Shown: in pieces, positions 41,148-48,724 of the stretch
Position numbering within the stretch: the first letter of the stretch is position 1
How the letters are laid out: the number at the start of each line of letters is the position of its first letter
Assembly: GCA_963776225.1 (NCBI GenBank)
Contig: CAVZLL010000003.1
Span: 1,136,867 to 1,200,866, forward strand
Reading direction: 5' to 3'
DNA from: Bog-756 sp963776225
GTDB taxonomy: Bacteria; Actinomycetota; Acidimicrobiia; Acidimicrobiales; RAAP-2
Length of the DNA stretch: 64,000 nucleotides
Position numbers and translations under genes: made by a program
Notes under the pieces: generated by a model
What the model saw: the letters and a program-made list of their open reading frames with translations, nothing else
The model's database searches: none
Told to the model about the DNA's origin: nothing

Positions 41148-42158
41148 ATGCTCCGGGCGGTCGAGGCCGCCGAGCGGGTGCGCGGGCGCACCGCCCCGAA
41201 CCCGTCGGTGGGGGCGGTGCTGGTGGCCCCGGGTCGGCCCGGCTCGCCGACGACCTGGTTCACCGGTGCGACCGCCCCGCCGGGTGGCCACCATGCCGAG
41301 GTGGCCGCGCTCGCCGCGGCAGGGGAGCAGGCCCGAGGCGCGACCCTCTACGTGACGCTCGAGCCGTGCGCGCACCGTGGACGCACCCCGCCCTGCACCG
41401 ACGCGGTGATCGCCGCAGGGGTGGCCCGGGTCGTGATCGGGATGGCCGATCCCGACCCGCTGGTCGACGGACGGGGGATCGACCTCCTGGGGGAGGCCGG
41501 GGTCGAGGTCGAGGTGGGGGTCGCCGCGGATGTGGTGGGCGAGCAGCTCGCCGCCTACGTCGCGCACCGTCGCACCGGGCGGCCGTGGGTCGTGCTCAAA
41601 CTGGCCGCCACCCTCGACGGGAGGATCGCCGCGCCGGACGGGTCGAGCCGGTGGATCACCGGTGAGGCCGCCCGGAGGGACGCGCACCGGCTGCGGGCGC
41701 TCTCCGACGCGGTGGTGGTGGGCGCGGGCACGGTGCGGGCGGACGACCCGAGCCTGACCGTCCGCCTCACGGCCGACGACCCGCTCTTCCGGGGACCCGA
41801 CGAGCAGCCGCTGCGGGTGGTGCTCGGCCGGGCCCCCACCGGCGCGGCCGTCCTGCCCGCGCTCGAGCTCAGCGGGGACCCCGGAGCGGTGCTCGACGAC
41901 CTCGGCAGCCGCGGCCTGGTCCAGGTCCTCCTCGAGGGCGGGGCGACGGTGGCCCACGACTTCCACCGCGACGGCCTGGTCGACCGGTACGTGCTCTACC
42001 TGGCACCGGCGCTCTTCGGCGGTGACGACGCGCGTCCGCTGTTCGCCGGGCCCGGTGCGGCCACCATCGCGGGCCTGTGGCATGGGGAGGTGCGCTCGAT
42101 GACTACCCTGGGGGACGATGTGCGGCTGGAGCTGGCACCGGCCGCCTCCCCGGCCTGA
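41148..42158 (+). CDS. ribD: bifunctional riboflavin deaminase/reductase RibD
   Basis: Two-domain enzyme of 336 aa for the second and third steps of riboflavin synthesis. The deaminase half has the zinc motif HHAEVAAL and TLEPCAHRGRTPPC. The reductase half begins VLKLAATLDGRIAAPDGSSR and includes LVQVLLEGGATVAHDF. ATG 41148 starts at MLRAVEAAERVRGRTAPNPS, slightly inside the usual N-terminus. A G7 run at 41130-41136 lies just upstream. It is 42 bp after rpe. Confidence 0.94.
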   Translation: MLRAVEAAERVRGRTAPNPSVGAVLVAPGRPGSPTTWFTGATAPPGGHHAEVAALAAAGEQARGATLYVTLEPCAHRGRTPPCTDAVIAAGVARVVIGMADPDPLVDGRGIDLLGEAGVEVEVGVAADVVGEQLAAYVAHRRTGRPWVVLKLAATLDGRIAAPDGSSRWITGEAARRDAHRLRALSDAVVVGAGTVRADDPSLTVRLTADDPLFRGPDEQPLRVVLGRAPTGAAVLPALELSGDPGAVLDDLGSRGLVQVLLEGGATVAHDFHRDGLVDRYVLYLAPALFGGDDARPLFAGPGAATIAGLWHGEVRSMTTLGDDVRLELAPAASPA

Positions 42159-42281
42159 CCGCTGACGCCGCCCGCCGGAGGCGCCCGCGGGTCCTTCCGG
42201 AGAAAATTGCCCAAGGTCGGCCCGCCAGGAGCCGACAACGACAAGAGCGGTTCTACGCAAGGCAAGGGAGAGACCGGGTCG
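42159..42281 (+). other. 123-bp ribD-ribBA spacer with a small hairpin, no FMN riboswitch seen
   Basis: It holds a perfect 6-bp stem, GTCGGC (42216-42221) with GCCGAC (42231-42236) and a 9-nt loop, a short A/T patch (GAGAAAATTG) and GGGAG 11 nt before ribBA. The conserved RFN blocks of an FMN riboswitch are not recognisable. ribE would be expected between ribD and ribBA in many Actinobacteria and is absent. Confidence 0.5.
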
Positions 42282-43502
42282 ATGCCCTTCTCAGCAGTCG
42301 AGGATGCGATCGGGGCGATCGGCCGCGGTGAGATCGTCGTCGTGGTCGACGACGAGGACCGCGAGAACGAGGGCGACCTGATCATGGCCGCCGATGCGGT
42401 CACCCCGGAGAAGATCGCGTTCTTCCTCGCCCACACCTCCGGGGTCATCTGCGTCCCGCTGACCCCCGAGCGGGTCGAGCAGCTGGACCTCCCGTTGATG
42501 GTGATCTCCAACACCGAGGTCCAGCGCACCGCGTTCACCGTGAGCGTCGACTTCCGTCACAGCACCTCGACCGGCATCTCCGCGGCAGACCGCGCCTCGA
42601 CGATCAAGGCCCTGGTCGATCCGCACACCCGACCCTCCGACCTCAACCGGCCCGGGCACATCTTCCCGCTCCGCTACCGGCCGGGCGGTGTCCTCAAGCG
42701 GGCCGGCCACACCGAGGCCGCGATCGACCTGGCCCGGGCGGCGGGCCGTGCGCCGGCCGGGGTCCTCTGCGAGATCGTGAGTGAGGACAAGGCGAGCATG
42801 GCGCGCCTTCCCGAGCTCCAGGTGTTCGCCGAGAAGCACGGCCTGCACCTCATCTCGATCGCCGACCTGATCCGCTACCGGCGACGCAAGGACAAGCTGG
42901 TACGCCGCATCGCCGATGCCCGCATCCCCACCGACTTCGGGGAGTTCACCGTCTACGCCTACGAGTCGGTGCTCGACAGCGAGCACCACGTCGCGCTGGT
43001 CAAGGGTGACGTGCGCGGTCAGCCCAACATCCTGGTCCGGGTGCACAGCGAATGCCTCACCGGCGACGTGTTCGGGTCGCTCCGCTGCGACTGCGGCCCC
43101 CAGCTCCACGCGGCGATGTCCATGATCGACGCGGCCGGCAGCGGTGTCCTGGTCTACCTGCGCGGCCACGAGGGAAGAGGGATCGGTCTCGCCCACAAAC
43201 TGCGCGCCTACAACCTCCAGGAAGAGGGCTACGACACGGTTGACGCCAACCTCGAGCTCGGCCTGCCGGCCGACTCGCGGGAGTACGGCATCGGCGCCCA
43301 GATCCTGGTGGACCTCGGCGTGACCACCATGCGCCTCATGACCAACAACCCGACCAAGTACGGGGGCCTCGAAGGGTTCGGGCTGGACATCGTGGAGCGG
43401 GTGAACCTCCAGTCCTCCCCGACACCGGAGAACATCGAGTACCTGCGTACCAAGCGCGAACGGATGGGCCACCTGCTCGAGGGCCTCGATGACGTCCTCT
43501 GA
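42282..43502 (+). CDS. ribBA: bifunctional DHBP synthase / GTP cyclohydrolase II
   Basis: A 406-aa fusion supplying both riboflavin precursors. The RibB half (about 1-200) has the acidic loop VVDDEDRENEGDLIMAA and HTEAAIDLARAAG. The RibA half (about 205-406) has the zinc Cys set in ECLTGDVFGSLRCDCGPQL, the GTP-binding YLRGHEGRGIGLAHKLRAY and MRLMTNNPTKYGGL. ATG 42282 has GGGAG 11 nt upstream. It overlaps ribH by 14 nt. Confidence 0.96.
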   Translation: MPFSAVEDAIGAIGRGEIVVVVDDEDRENEGDLIMAADAVTPEKIAFFLAHTSGVICVPLTPERVEQLDLPLMVISNTEVQRTAFTVSVDFRHSTSTGISAADRASTIKALVDPHTRPSDLNRPGHIFPLRYRPGGVLKRAGHTEAAIDLARAAGRAPAGVLCEIVSEDKASMARLPELQVFAEKHGLHLISIADLIRYRRRKDKLVRRIADARIPTDFGEFTVYAYESVLDSEHHVALVKGDVRGQPNILVRVHSECLTGDVFGSLRCDCGPQLHAAMSMIDAAGSGVLVYLRGHEGRGIGLAHKLRAYNLQEEGYDTVDANLELGLPADSREYGIGAQILVDLGVTTMRLMTNNPTKYGGLEGFGLDIVERVNLQSSPTPENIEYLRTKRERMGHLLEGLDDVL

Positions 43503-44064
43503 CCGGACCCTCCTGCCCGCCGACGCCGTCGCGCGTGCGGCTGGCCGGGTGGGCACCTCCCTGGGCCCGGCGGTCGGGGCGAGCGTCCCCGCCCGGATCG
43601 CCTTCGCCTGCGCCGAGTTCAACGGAGGGATCACCGACCGGCTGCTCACCGGCGCCCTCGATGCGCTCGAGGCGGCCGGCTGCGATCTCGCCGAGGTCAC
43701 CGTGGCCTGGGCCCCGGGTGCCTTCGAGCTGCCGCTCCTCGCCCAGCGCCTGGCCGCCTCCGGCCGGGTCGACGCCGTGATCTGCCTCGGGGCGGTCATC
43801 CGAGGGGACACCGGGCACTACGAGTTCGTCGCCGGCGAGTGCGCCGCCGGGATCCAGCGGGTCCAGCTCGACACCGGCATGCCGGTCGTGTTCGGGGTGC
43901 TGACCACCGACACCGTGGAGCAGGCGCTGGTGCGCTCCCTGCCCGATCAGACCAACAGGGGCGCCGAGGCGGCCCGGACCGCCCTGGAGACGGTTGCGGT
44001 GTTGCGGGGCGCCGGCGGGGTCGGCGCGGGTGCGCGGGCGGTTGGCTCCGTCGGCGGGGGGTGA
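43489..44064 (+). CDS. ribH: 6,7-dimethyl-8-ribityllumazine synthase
   Basis: Condenses the RibD- and RibB-derived intermediates into lumazine; 191 aa. Conserved parts are EFNGGITDRLLTGALDALE, WAPGAFELPLLAQ and LGAVIRGDTGHYEFVAGEC with the catalytic His, then FGVLTTDTVEQAL. The N-terminal ~35 residues and the Gly/Ala-rich end are extra. It overlaps ribBA, and hisG follows 3 bp later. Confidence 0.95.
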   Translation: MTSSDRTLLPADAVARAAGRVGTSLGPAVGASVPARIAFACAEFNGGITDRLLTGALDALEAAGCDLAEVTVAWAPGAFELPLLAQRLAASGRVDAVICLGAVIRGDTGHYEFVAGECAAGIQRVQLDTGMPVVFGVLTTDTVEQALVRSLPDQTNRGAEAARTALETVAVLRGAGGVGAGARAVGSVGGG

Positions 44065-44067
44065 GCC

Positions 44068-44964
44068 GTGCTCCGGCTGGTTCTCCCCAAGGGCTCCCTC
44101 GAGAAGGCCACGCTCGATCTGTTCGCCGACGCCGACCTCGCGGTCTGTCGTTCCTCGAGCGTGGACTACCGGGCCACCATCGACGACCCGCGGATCGACG
44201 ACGTCCGCATCCTCCGGCCGCAGGAGATCCCGCTGTACGTCGCCGACGGTTTGTTCGACATCGGTATCACCGGGCGCGACTGGATCGAGGAGCGGGGGAG
44301 CGCGGTCACCTCGCTCGGTACCCTCGAGTACTCCAAGACCTCGGCCAACCCGGTCCGGGTGGTCCTGGCGGTACCCACCGGGCTCCCGGTCGACTCGGTC
44401 GACGATCTGTCCCGGTCGGCGACCGGGACCGACGGCGCCCTGCGGGTGTCGACCGAGTACCCCGAGCTGACCCGTCGCTACCTCGCCGACCACGGGGTGC
44501 GCGCCTCGGTGAGCGTCTCCTACGGGGCGACCGAGGCCAAGGTGCCCGACATCGCCGACTGCGTCGTCGAGATCACCGAGACCGGGCGCGCCCTGCGGGC
44601 CGCCGGGCTCAAGGTCGTCGAGACCCTGCTCGTCTCGCACACCGAGCTCATCGCCAATCCGACCGCCGCCGCCGATCCGGCCAAGCGCCATGCGATGCAG
44701 CAGCTGTTCACCCTCCTCCAGGGCGCGCTCGAGGCCCGGGGCAAGGTCCTGGTCAAGCTCAACGTCGCCGCAGACCAGCTGGCCGGGGTCATCGAGGTCC
44801 TTCCCTCCCTGCGCTCGCCGACGGTGTCGGAGCTGTTCGGTGAGGGAGGGTTCGCGGTCGAGACGGTCGTCCCCAAATCGGAGATCAACGTGCTGATCCC
44901 CGCGCTACGCGACCGTGGGGCCACCGACATCATCGAGCTCGCACTGTCCAAGATCGTCCACTGA
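44068..44964 (+). CDS. hisG: ATP phosphoribosyltransferase HisG, long form
   Basis: First enzyme of histidine synthesis; 298 aa. The N-terminus is LRLVLPKGSLEKATLDLF. The PRPP loop is in the SVSYGATEAKVPDIADCVVE region, and the HisG signature region follows (ETLLVSHTELIANP). The C-terminal ~80 residues are the regulatory domain (LVKLNVAADQLAGVIEVLPS and VVPKSEINVLIPALRDRGA), so it is the long form that needs no HisZ and is inhibited by histidine. No other his gene is in the window. Confidence 0.96.
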   Translation: MLRLVLPKGSLEKATLDLFADADLAVCRSSSVDYRATIDDPRIDDVRILRPQEIPLYVADGLFDIGITGRDWIEERGSAVTSLGTLEYSKTSANPVRVVLAVPTGLPVDSVDDLSRSATGTDGALRVSTEYPELTRRYLADHGVRASVSVSYGATEAKVPDIADCVVEITETGRALRAAGLKVVETLLVSHTELIANPTAAADPAKRHAMQQLFTLLQGALEARGKVLVKLNVAADQLAGVIEVLPSLRSPTVSELFGEGGFAVETVVPKSEINVLIPALRDRGATDIIELALSKIVH

Positions 44965-44974
44965 GCACGCACCG

Positions 44975-45421
44975 GTGACACCGCCCACGCCGACCTCCCC
45001 CTCGGACCTGGTTCCGGTCGGACGGGCCCCGTTGATCGGCACGGTGGTCTCGTTCGACGATTCCCGCGGCATCGGCACCATCGAGACCGGACCGGACCGG
45101 ACCGTCCCCTTCCACTGCTCGGCGATCACCGACGGCTCGCGCAGCATCGAGGTCGGCACGGTGGTGGCCGTGCGCATCGTGGCCGGCCGGTTGGGAGTCC
45201 TCGAGGCCCGTTCGGTGCGGCCGTTGCCGGGTGTGGTCTCCCCCGGGGGGTCGCTCGCCTCAGGCGATCTGGTCGGTCACGACCTCGGTGGGGTGCCGTC
45301 GTCGTCGCCGGACCCGTCCGGGTCCGGCTCGGGTCCTTGGCCCGGGGCCCGCTCCTCGGAAACCCACTCGGCCGGGTCGTCCGGTCGGGGGTCCGACCCC
45401 TGGCCTGTCCCGTCCTCATAG
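44975..45421 (+). CDS. cold-shock-domain-like protein
   Basis: A 148-aa protein. Residues ~21-85 look like an OB-fold cold-shock domain: IGTVVSFDDSRGIGTIETG resembles the RNP1 strand of CSPs, then VPFHCSAITDGSRSIEVGTVV. The remaining ~60 residues are Ser/Gly/Pro-rich and overlap the 3' end of the convergent MFS gene by 145 bp, so the tail may be non-functional or the stop may be earlier in the real gene. GTG 44975 follows hisG by 10 bp. Possible role: single-stranded nucleic-acid binding. Confidence 0.72.
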   Translation: MTPPTPTSPSDLVPVGRAPLIGTVVSFDDSRGIGTIETGPDRTVPFHCSAITDGSRSIEVGTVVAVRIVAGRLGVLEARSVRPLPGVVSPGGSLASGDLVGHDLGGVPSSSPDPSGSGSGPWPGARSSETHSAGSSGRGSDPWPVPSS

Positions 45422-46875
45422 GGGTTGCCGAGGATCGAGCGCGCCATGTCGACGACCACCGCGCTGTCCGCGTCCTCCTCGGTGACCACCCCGAGCAGGG
45501 GGGCGGCCAGGAGACCGGTCAGGATGCCGGTCTCCGCCATGGACTCGGCCTGCACGACGCTCCACTCCCACAGCCGTTTGACCATGTCGGGACTGGCCGG
45601 GTTCCGGGCCGGGTAGCGGAGCCAGCAGTTGACCACGGCGTGGGCCACCCCGGTGGCGGCCGGGAAGAGCCAGATCAATCGGTAGTTACCGGTCGCGTCG
45701 ATGACGACAGCGGCGATGTAGGCCAGCACCACGCTGCAGAGGTTGAACGGGGCCAGCAGCACCCCGATCCGCTCGCCGAGTCCACCCGCCGTCGGGAGGA
45801 GCCGGAGGAGCAGCGGGGCCATCACGATGATGTAGGCCCCGACGAACGGGGCCCCGATGAACGCGAGCGCCACCGCCTGCCAGAGATGGGTGTCGAAGTA
45901 CTGGACGCCGGCGAGCACCGCTCCGACCAGGGGGGCCCCGACGGCCAGCTGCATCGGGGTGAGCCGGCGGCTGAGGGGGATCCCCAGTCCGATCCCGAGG
46001 AAGAACACCGGGATGCCGGTGACCAGACCGGCGATGGTCTGGGCGCTCGCCCCGGCATGGAGCACCCGCTGGAAGAAGAGGATGGCCACGTACGCGGTGG
46101 ATCCGACGCCGGCCCAGAAGAGCAGCGAGCCACCGATGAGCACCTTGGCGTTGGGGCCGGCCAGGATCTCGCGGAGCTCGCCCAGCGCGGGGCGGTCCCG
46201 CACCTTGCGGTCGATCTCGGCACCGAAGGAGGCGGCCGGGGCCTCTCGCACCAGCAGCAGCACGGCGAGGCCGACCGCGACCAGGATCACCGCGTCGATC
46301 TGGAAGGGGAGGTTCCATGTGGCGGGATTGCTCTGCTTCCACGAGGCGATCACGGTTCCCTTGATCGTCCAGCTGGCCAGCGTCCCGAGCACGGTGGTGA
46401 GCAGCAGCGCCTTGAGCCAGCGGCTGCGACCGAAGACCTCGGGCACCACCGCGACGTTGGTGAGGGTGAAGGTGGCCGAGGCCTGTCCCGCGATGAGGAT
46501 CATCAGCACGAGGAGCCAGTACCCCTGGACGACGGTGAACATCCAGGTCGCGATCCCCATCAGGATGAGGCTTCCGGCCATGTAGGGAGTGCGCCGCCCG
46601 ACCCGGCTCCGGGTGCGGTCACTGAGTCGCCCCGCCACCGGATAGGTCAGCCAGCTGACCAGGCGGTCGGCGGTCAGGGCGAAGGTCACCGCCAGCGCGC
46701 CGGACGCCCGCTGCTGGACGAAGAGGGTGATGAGCACTCCCGAGACGGCGAGGTTGGCCCGCGGGCCGACCAGCCCGATCGAGAGCCCGATGAAGCTGCG
46801 GAGGCGGGAGGCGTCGATGCGCGAGGCCGCGCCGTCCGCCGTGGGGGGTTCGGCGCCTTCCGGTGGGTCGCTCAC
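45277..46875 (-). CDS. MFS transporter, GPH/SLC45-like
   Basis: Major-facilitator protein of 532 aa with about 12 membrane helices. The cytoplasmic loop motif GRLSDRTRSRVGRRTPYM is typical of the glycoside-pentoside-hexuronide and sucrose-transporter branch. The last ~60 residues are an acidic, Pro-rich, probably cytoplasmic tail that overlaps the convergent gene. GTG 46875 overlaps the stop of the DUF1844 gene (GTGA), so the two are coupled. Substrate unknown; a sugar or related solute is the best guess. Confidence 0.85.
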   Translation of the reverse strand: MSDPPEGAEPPTADGAASRIDASRLRSFIGLSIGLVGPRANLAVSGVLITLFVQQRASGALAVTFALTADRLVSWLTYPVAGRLSDRTRSRVGRRTPYMAGSLILMGIATWMFTVVQGYWLLVLMILIAGQASATFTLTNVAVVPEVFGRSRWLKALLLTTVLGTLASWTIKGTVIASWKQSNPATWNLPFQIDAVILVAVGLAVLLLVREAPAASFGAEIDRKVRDRPALGELREILAGPNAKVLIGGSLLFWAGVGSTAYVAILFFQRVLHAGASAQTIAGLVTGIPVFFLGIGLGIPLSRRLTPMQLAVGAPLVGAVLAGVQYFDTHLWQAVALAFIGAPFVGAYIIVMAPLLLRLLPTAGGLGERIGVLLAPFNLCSVVLAYIAAVVIDATGNYRLIWLFPAATGVAHAVVNCWLRYPARNPASPDMVKRLWEWSVVQAESMAETGILTGLLAAPLLGVVTEEDADSAVVVDMARSILGNPYEDGTGQGSDPRPDDPAEWVSEERAPGQGPEPDPDGSGDDDGTPPRS

Positions 46876-47396
46876 CCCTCGGCGTCGTCGGCCACGTCGG
46901 CGCCGCCGGCTGCGTCACCGTCGGCCCCGGGTACGTGCCCGGTCAGGTCCCCGTCCCCGTCGACCCCGGCGGAGGCGGTCACGTCGGCCCCGACCCGCCG
47001 GGCACCGTCGATCTGTACGTAGGCCAGGCGGAGCTGGCTCAGCCCGTCCCGCAACGAGGACTCCCCGTCGCCGAGCCGTCCTTCGAGACCGCCGACCAGG
47101 CAGCCGAGGGCATCGATGGCGAGTCGTGCCTGATCGAGCCGCGGAGGCACGTGCGAGAGGTACACCGCGGCCAGCTCGAACAGGCCGTAGCAATGGTTGG
47201 CGATGACCACCTCGACCGGTGAGTCGGCGAGCTCGTCACGGAGGGCCGCCACCTGTGCGGCCAACGCCTCCTCGTCCAGCTCCCCGCTGTCGCCGCCGCC
47301 GGGGTCCGACCCGGCCCCCGGCGGGGTGGGAGCGGAGGGCCCGGGCGAGGGCCGTCCCACCGGACGTTCGCCGTCGGGTGTCCAGAGCGAGCTCAC
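46872..47396 (-). CDS. DUF1844-like protein
   Basis: A 174-aa protein. The central helical part VVIANHCYGLFELAAVYLS, with RLDQARLAIDALGCLVGGLE and SQLRLAYVQIDGA, matches the DUF1844 pattern. That family sits beside infC in other Actinobacteria (Streptomyces), which supports the call. The N-terminal ~50 residues and the Asp/Gly/Ala-rich end are low complexity. GTG 47396 lies 7 nt after TAGGCT on this strand. Function unknown. Confidence 0.75.
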   Translation of the reverse strand: MSSLWTPDGERPVGRPSPGPSAPTPPGAGSDPGGGDSGELDEEALAAQVAALRDELADSPVEVVIANHCYGLFELAAVYLSHVPPRLDQARLAIDALGCLVGGLEGRLGDGESSLRDGLSQLRLAYVQIDGARRVGADVTASAGVDGDGDLTGHVPGADGDAAGGADVADDAEG

Positions 47397-47409
47397 GACT
47401 GATAGCCTA
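47397..47409. promoter_or_regulatory. overlapping divergent -10 boxes between the DUF1844 gene and infC
   Basis: TAGCCTA at 47403-47409 holds TAGCCT on the plus strand (toward infC) and TAGGCT on the minus strand (7 nt before GTG 47396). The sequence is a near palindrome, so a single box could serve both directions. The minus-strand product would be leaderless, while the plus-strand product would have a leader of about 190 nt. Confidence 0.6.
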
Positions 47410-47561
47410 AAGCAACTGATAGACGAGGAAGCGGGGCGGCGCGCTGCGTTGCCCCCACCCTGCCACAGCACCGACCGGCGGTCGGACGCCCGTGCGCCGG
47501 GTCCATCGGGCAGGGGTCCGACACCAGTCGGGCGGCCGGGCCGGCTCCGCTCCTTCCTCTC

Positions 47562-47597
47562 CGGTCACGGAGGTTCCGTGACCGAACAGACAGGGAG
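47562..47597 (+). promoter_or_regulatory. infC leader hairpin and Shine-Dalgarno
   Basis: CGGTCACGGA (47562-47571) and TCCGTGACCG (47575-47584) form a perfect 10-bp stem with a GGT loop. GGGAG at 47593-47597 follows and lies 9 nt before the AUA start at 47607. There is no U tract after the stem, so a terminator is unlikely. It resembles a structured leader that could bind a ribosomal protein, in the way L20 controls infC operons elsewhere (inference). Confidence 0.6.
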
Positions 47598-47606
47598 TGA
47601 AGTCGC

Positions 47607-48329
47607 ATAGCAACCGGTACCACCACCACCGACCCCCGCATCAACGACCGTATCCGTGCCCGTGAGGTCCGCCTGGTCGACCCGGAGGGGGAGCAACTCG
47701 GCATCAAGCTGCTCCCGGAGGCACTCGCCATCGCCCGGGACCTCGACCTCGACCTCGTCGAGGTCGCGCCGGGCGCCAACCCTCCCGTCTGCCGGATCAT
47801 GGACTTCGGCAAGCACAAGTTCGACGAGGCGCAGCGGGCCAAGGAGTCGAAGCGCAAGACGGTCCACGTCGGGATCAAGGAGATGAAGTACCGGCCCAAG
47901 ATCGGGCCGGGCGACTTCGAGACCAAGACCCGGCAGGTGGCCAAGTTCCTCGACGAAGGCCACAAGGTCAAGATCACCATCATGTTCCGGGGCAGGGAGG
48001 TCTTCCATCCCGAGCTGGGCAAGAAGATCCTCGACCGGATCGCCGATCAGATGGAGGGCATGGGGAAACCGGAGGCGGTGCCACGACTGGACGGACGGAA
48101 CATGGTGATGGTGTTGGCCCCGGAGAAGCGGGCGAAGCAGTCGGCGGCAGCCAAGAACGCCGCGGCGAAGGAGGCCGGAGCTGGGCGTCCTGCCGAGACG
48201 GGTGCGACCGCGGCCGTGTCCGTGGACGGGACGACCGACGCGGCCGTCCCCACGGAGGCCCCGGTGCAGACGACAGCGGTGGAAGGGGCTCCGGCCCCGG
48301 CCGCGGGGACGATCGAAGGAGAGGGATAG
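47607..48329 (+). CDS. infC: translation initiation factor IF-3, apparent AUA start
   Basis: IF-3 checks the start codon and keeps subunits apart; 240 aa. The N-domain reads DPRINDRIRAREVRLVDPEG and LPEALAIARDLDLDLVEVAP; the C-domain has IKEMKYRPKIGPGDFETK and VKITIMFRGREVFHPELG. The frame opens after a TGA at 47598 as AGT CGC ATA GCA ACC, and the first ATG, GTG or TTG is ATG 47799, in the middle of the gene. ATA 47607 has GGGAG 9 nt upstream and is the only sensible start. A ~65-residue Ala/Glu/Thr-rich tail is added after the C-domain, as in other Actinobacteria. Confidence 0.93.
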   Translation: MATGTTTTDPRINDRIRAREVRLVDPEGEQLGIKLLPEALAIARDLDLDLVEVAPGANPPVCRIMDFGKHKFDEAQRAKESKRKTVHVGIKEMKYRPKIGPGDFETKTRQVAKFLDEGHKVKITIMFRGREVFHPELGKKILDRIADQMEGMGKPEAVPRLDGRNMVMVLAPEKRAKQSAAAKNAAAKEAGAGRPAETGATAAVSVDGTTDAAVPTEAPVQTTAVEGAPAPAAGTIEGEG

Positions 48330-48332
48330 CGC

Positions 48333-48527
48333 ATGCCGAAGATGAAGACCGACAGCGGGGCCCGCAAGCGGATCAAAGTGACGGGAACGGGACGCCTGCG
48401 GCGGCGCAAGGCCTTCCGGTCGCACCTGCTCGAGCACAAGTCGAGCGAGCGGAAGCGCCGGCTCGGCCGCGAGACCGACTTCGCGCGGGGCGACGAGAAG
48501 CAGGTCCGACGCATGCTCGGGCAGTAG
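48333..48527 (+). CDS. rpmI: 50S ribosomal protein L35
   Basis: A 64-aa basic ribosomal protein. PKMKTDSGARKRIKVTGTG and LEHKSSERKRRLGRETDF are the usual L35 stretches. GAAGGAGAGGG lies shortly upstream, and infC ends 3 bp before the ATG. The 197-bp gap to rplT is unusually long for this operon. Confidence 0.96.
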   Translation: MPKMKTDSGARKRIKVTGTGRLRRRKAFRSHLLEHKSSERKRRLGRETDFARGDEKQVRRMLGQ

Positions 48528-48556
48528 GGGCCGGGCACACCTCCGGTTCCCTTCCC

Positions 48557-48575
48557 GGCCGGGGCACCCCCGGCT
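48557..48575 (+). other. strong GC hairpin after rpmI
   Basis: GCCGGGG (48558-48564) and CCCCGGC (48568-48574) form a perfect 7-bp stem with a CAC loop, extended by one G-U pair. There is no U tract, so it is not a standard intrinsic terminator. It could pause polymerase or protect the 3' end of an infC-rpmI message. Confidence 0.5.
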
Positions 48576-48669
48576 GCCCCTCCCGCGCACGACACCCGTC
48601 GATCGGGCCGGCTCGTCCCCGGGCCCGAGACAGTCCGACACACCCAGGCCCCCCGAGACCGACCCAGGT

Positions 48670-48711
48670 CCCCGACAGACCCCCGACAAATCCCCCGACA
48701 GTCCCCCGACA
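48670..48711 (+). repeat. four direct CCCCGACA repeats upstream of rplT
   Basis: CCCCGACA occurs at 48670, 48681, 48693 and 48704, so the period is 11-12 bp. The array ends at the AAAGGAG ribosome-binding site of rplT. A related C-rich tract with GACACACCC and CCCCCCGAG precedes it. On RNA this would be an unstructured C-rich leader; on DNA the 11-bp phasing puts the copies on one face of the helix. Confidence 0.7.
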
Positions 48712-48724
48712 AAGGAGCACTCCC

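Noticed and set aside
42159..42281. FMN riboswitch before ribBA
   Set aside because: The conserved RFN sequence blocks are not recognisable; only a short 6-bp stem is present.
48670..48711. CRISPR array
   Set aside because: The repeat is 8 bp with 3-4 bp between copies; this is a short tandem repeat, not a repeat-spacer array.
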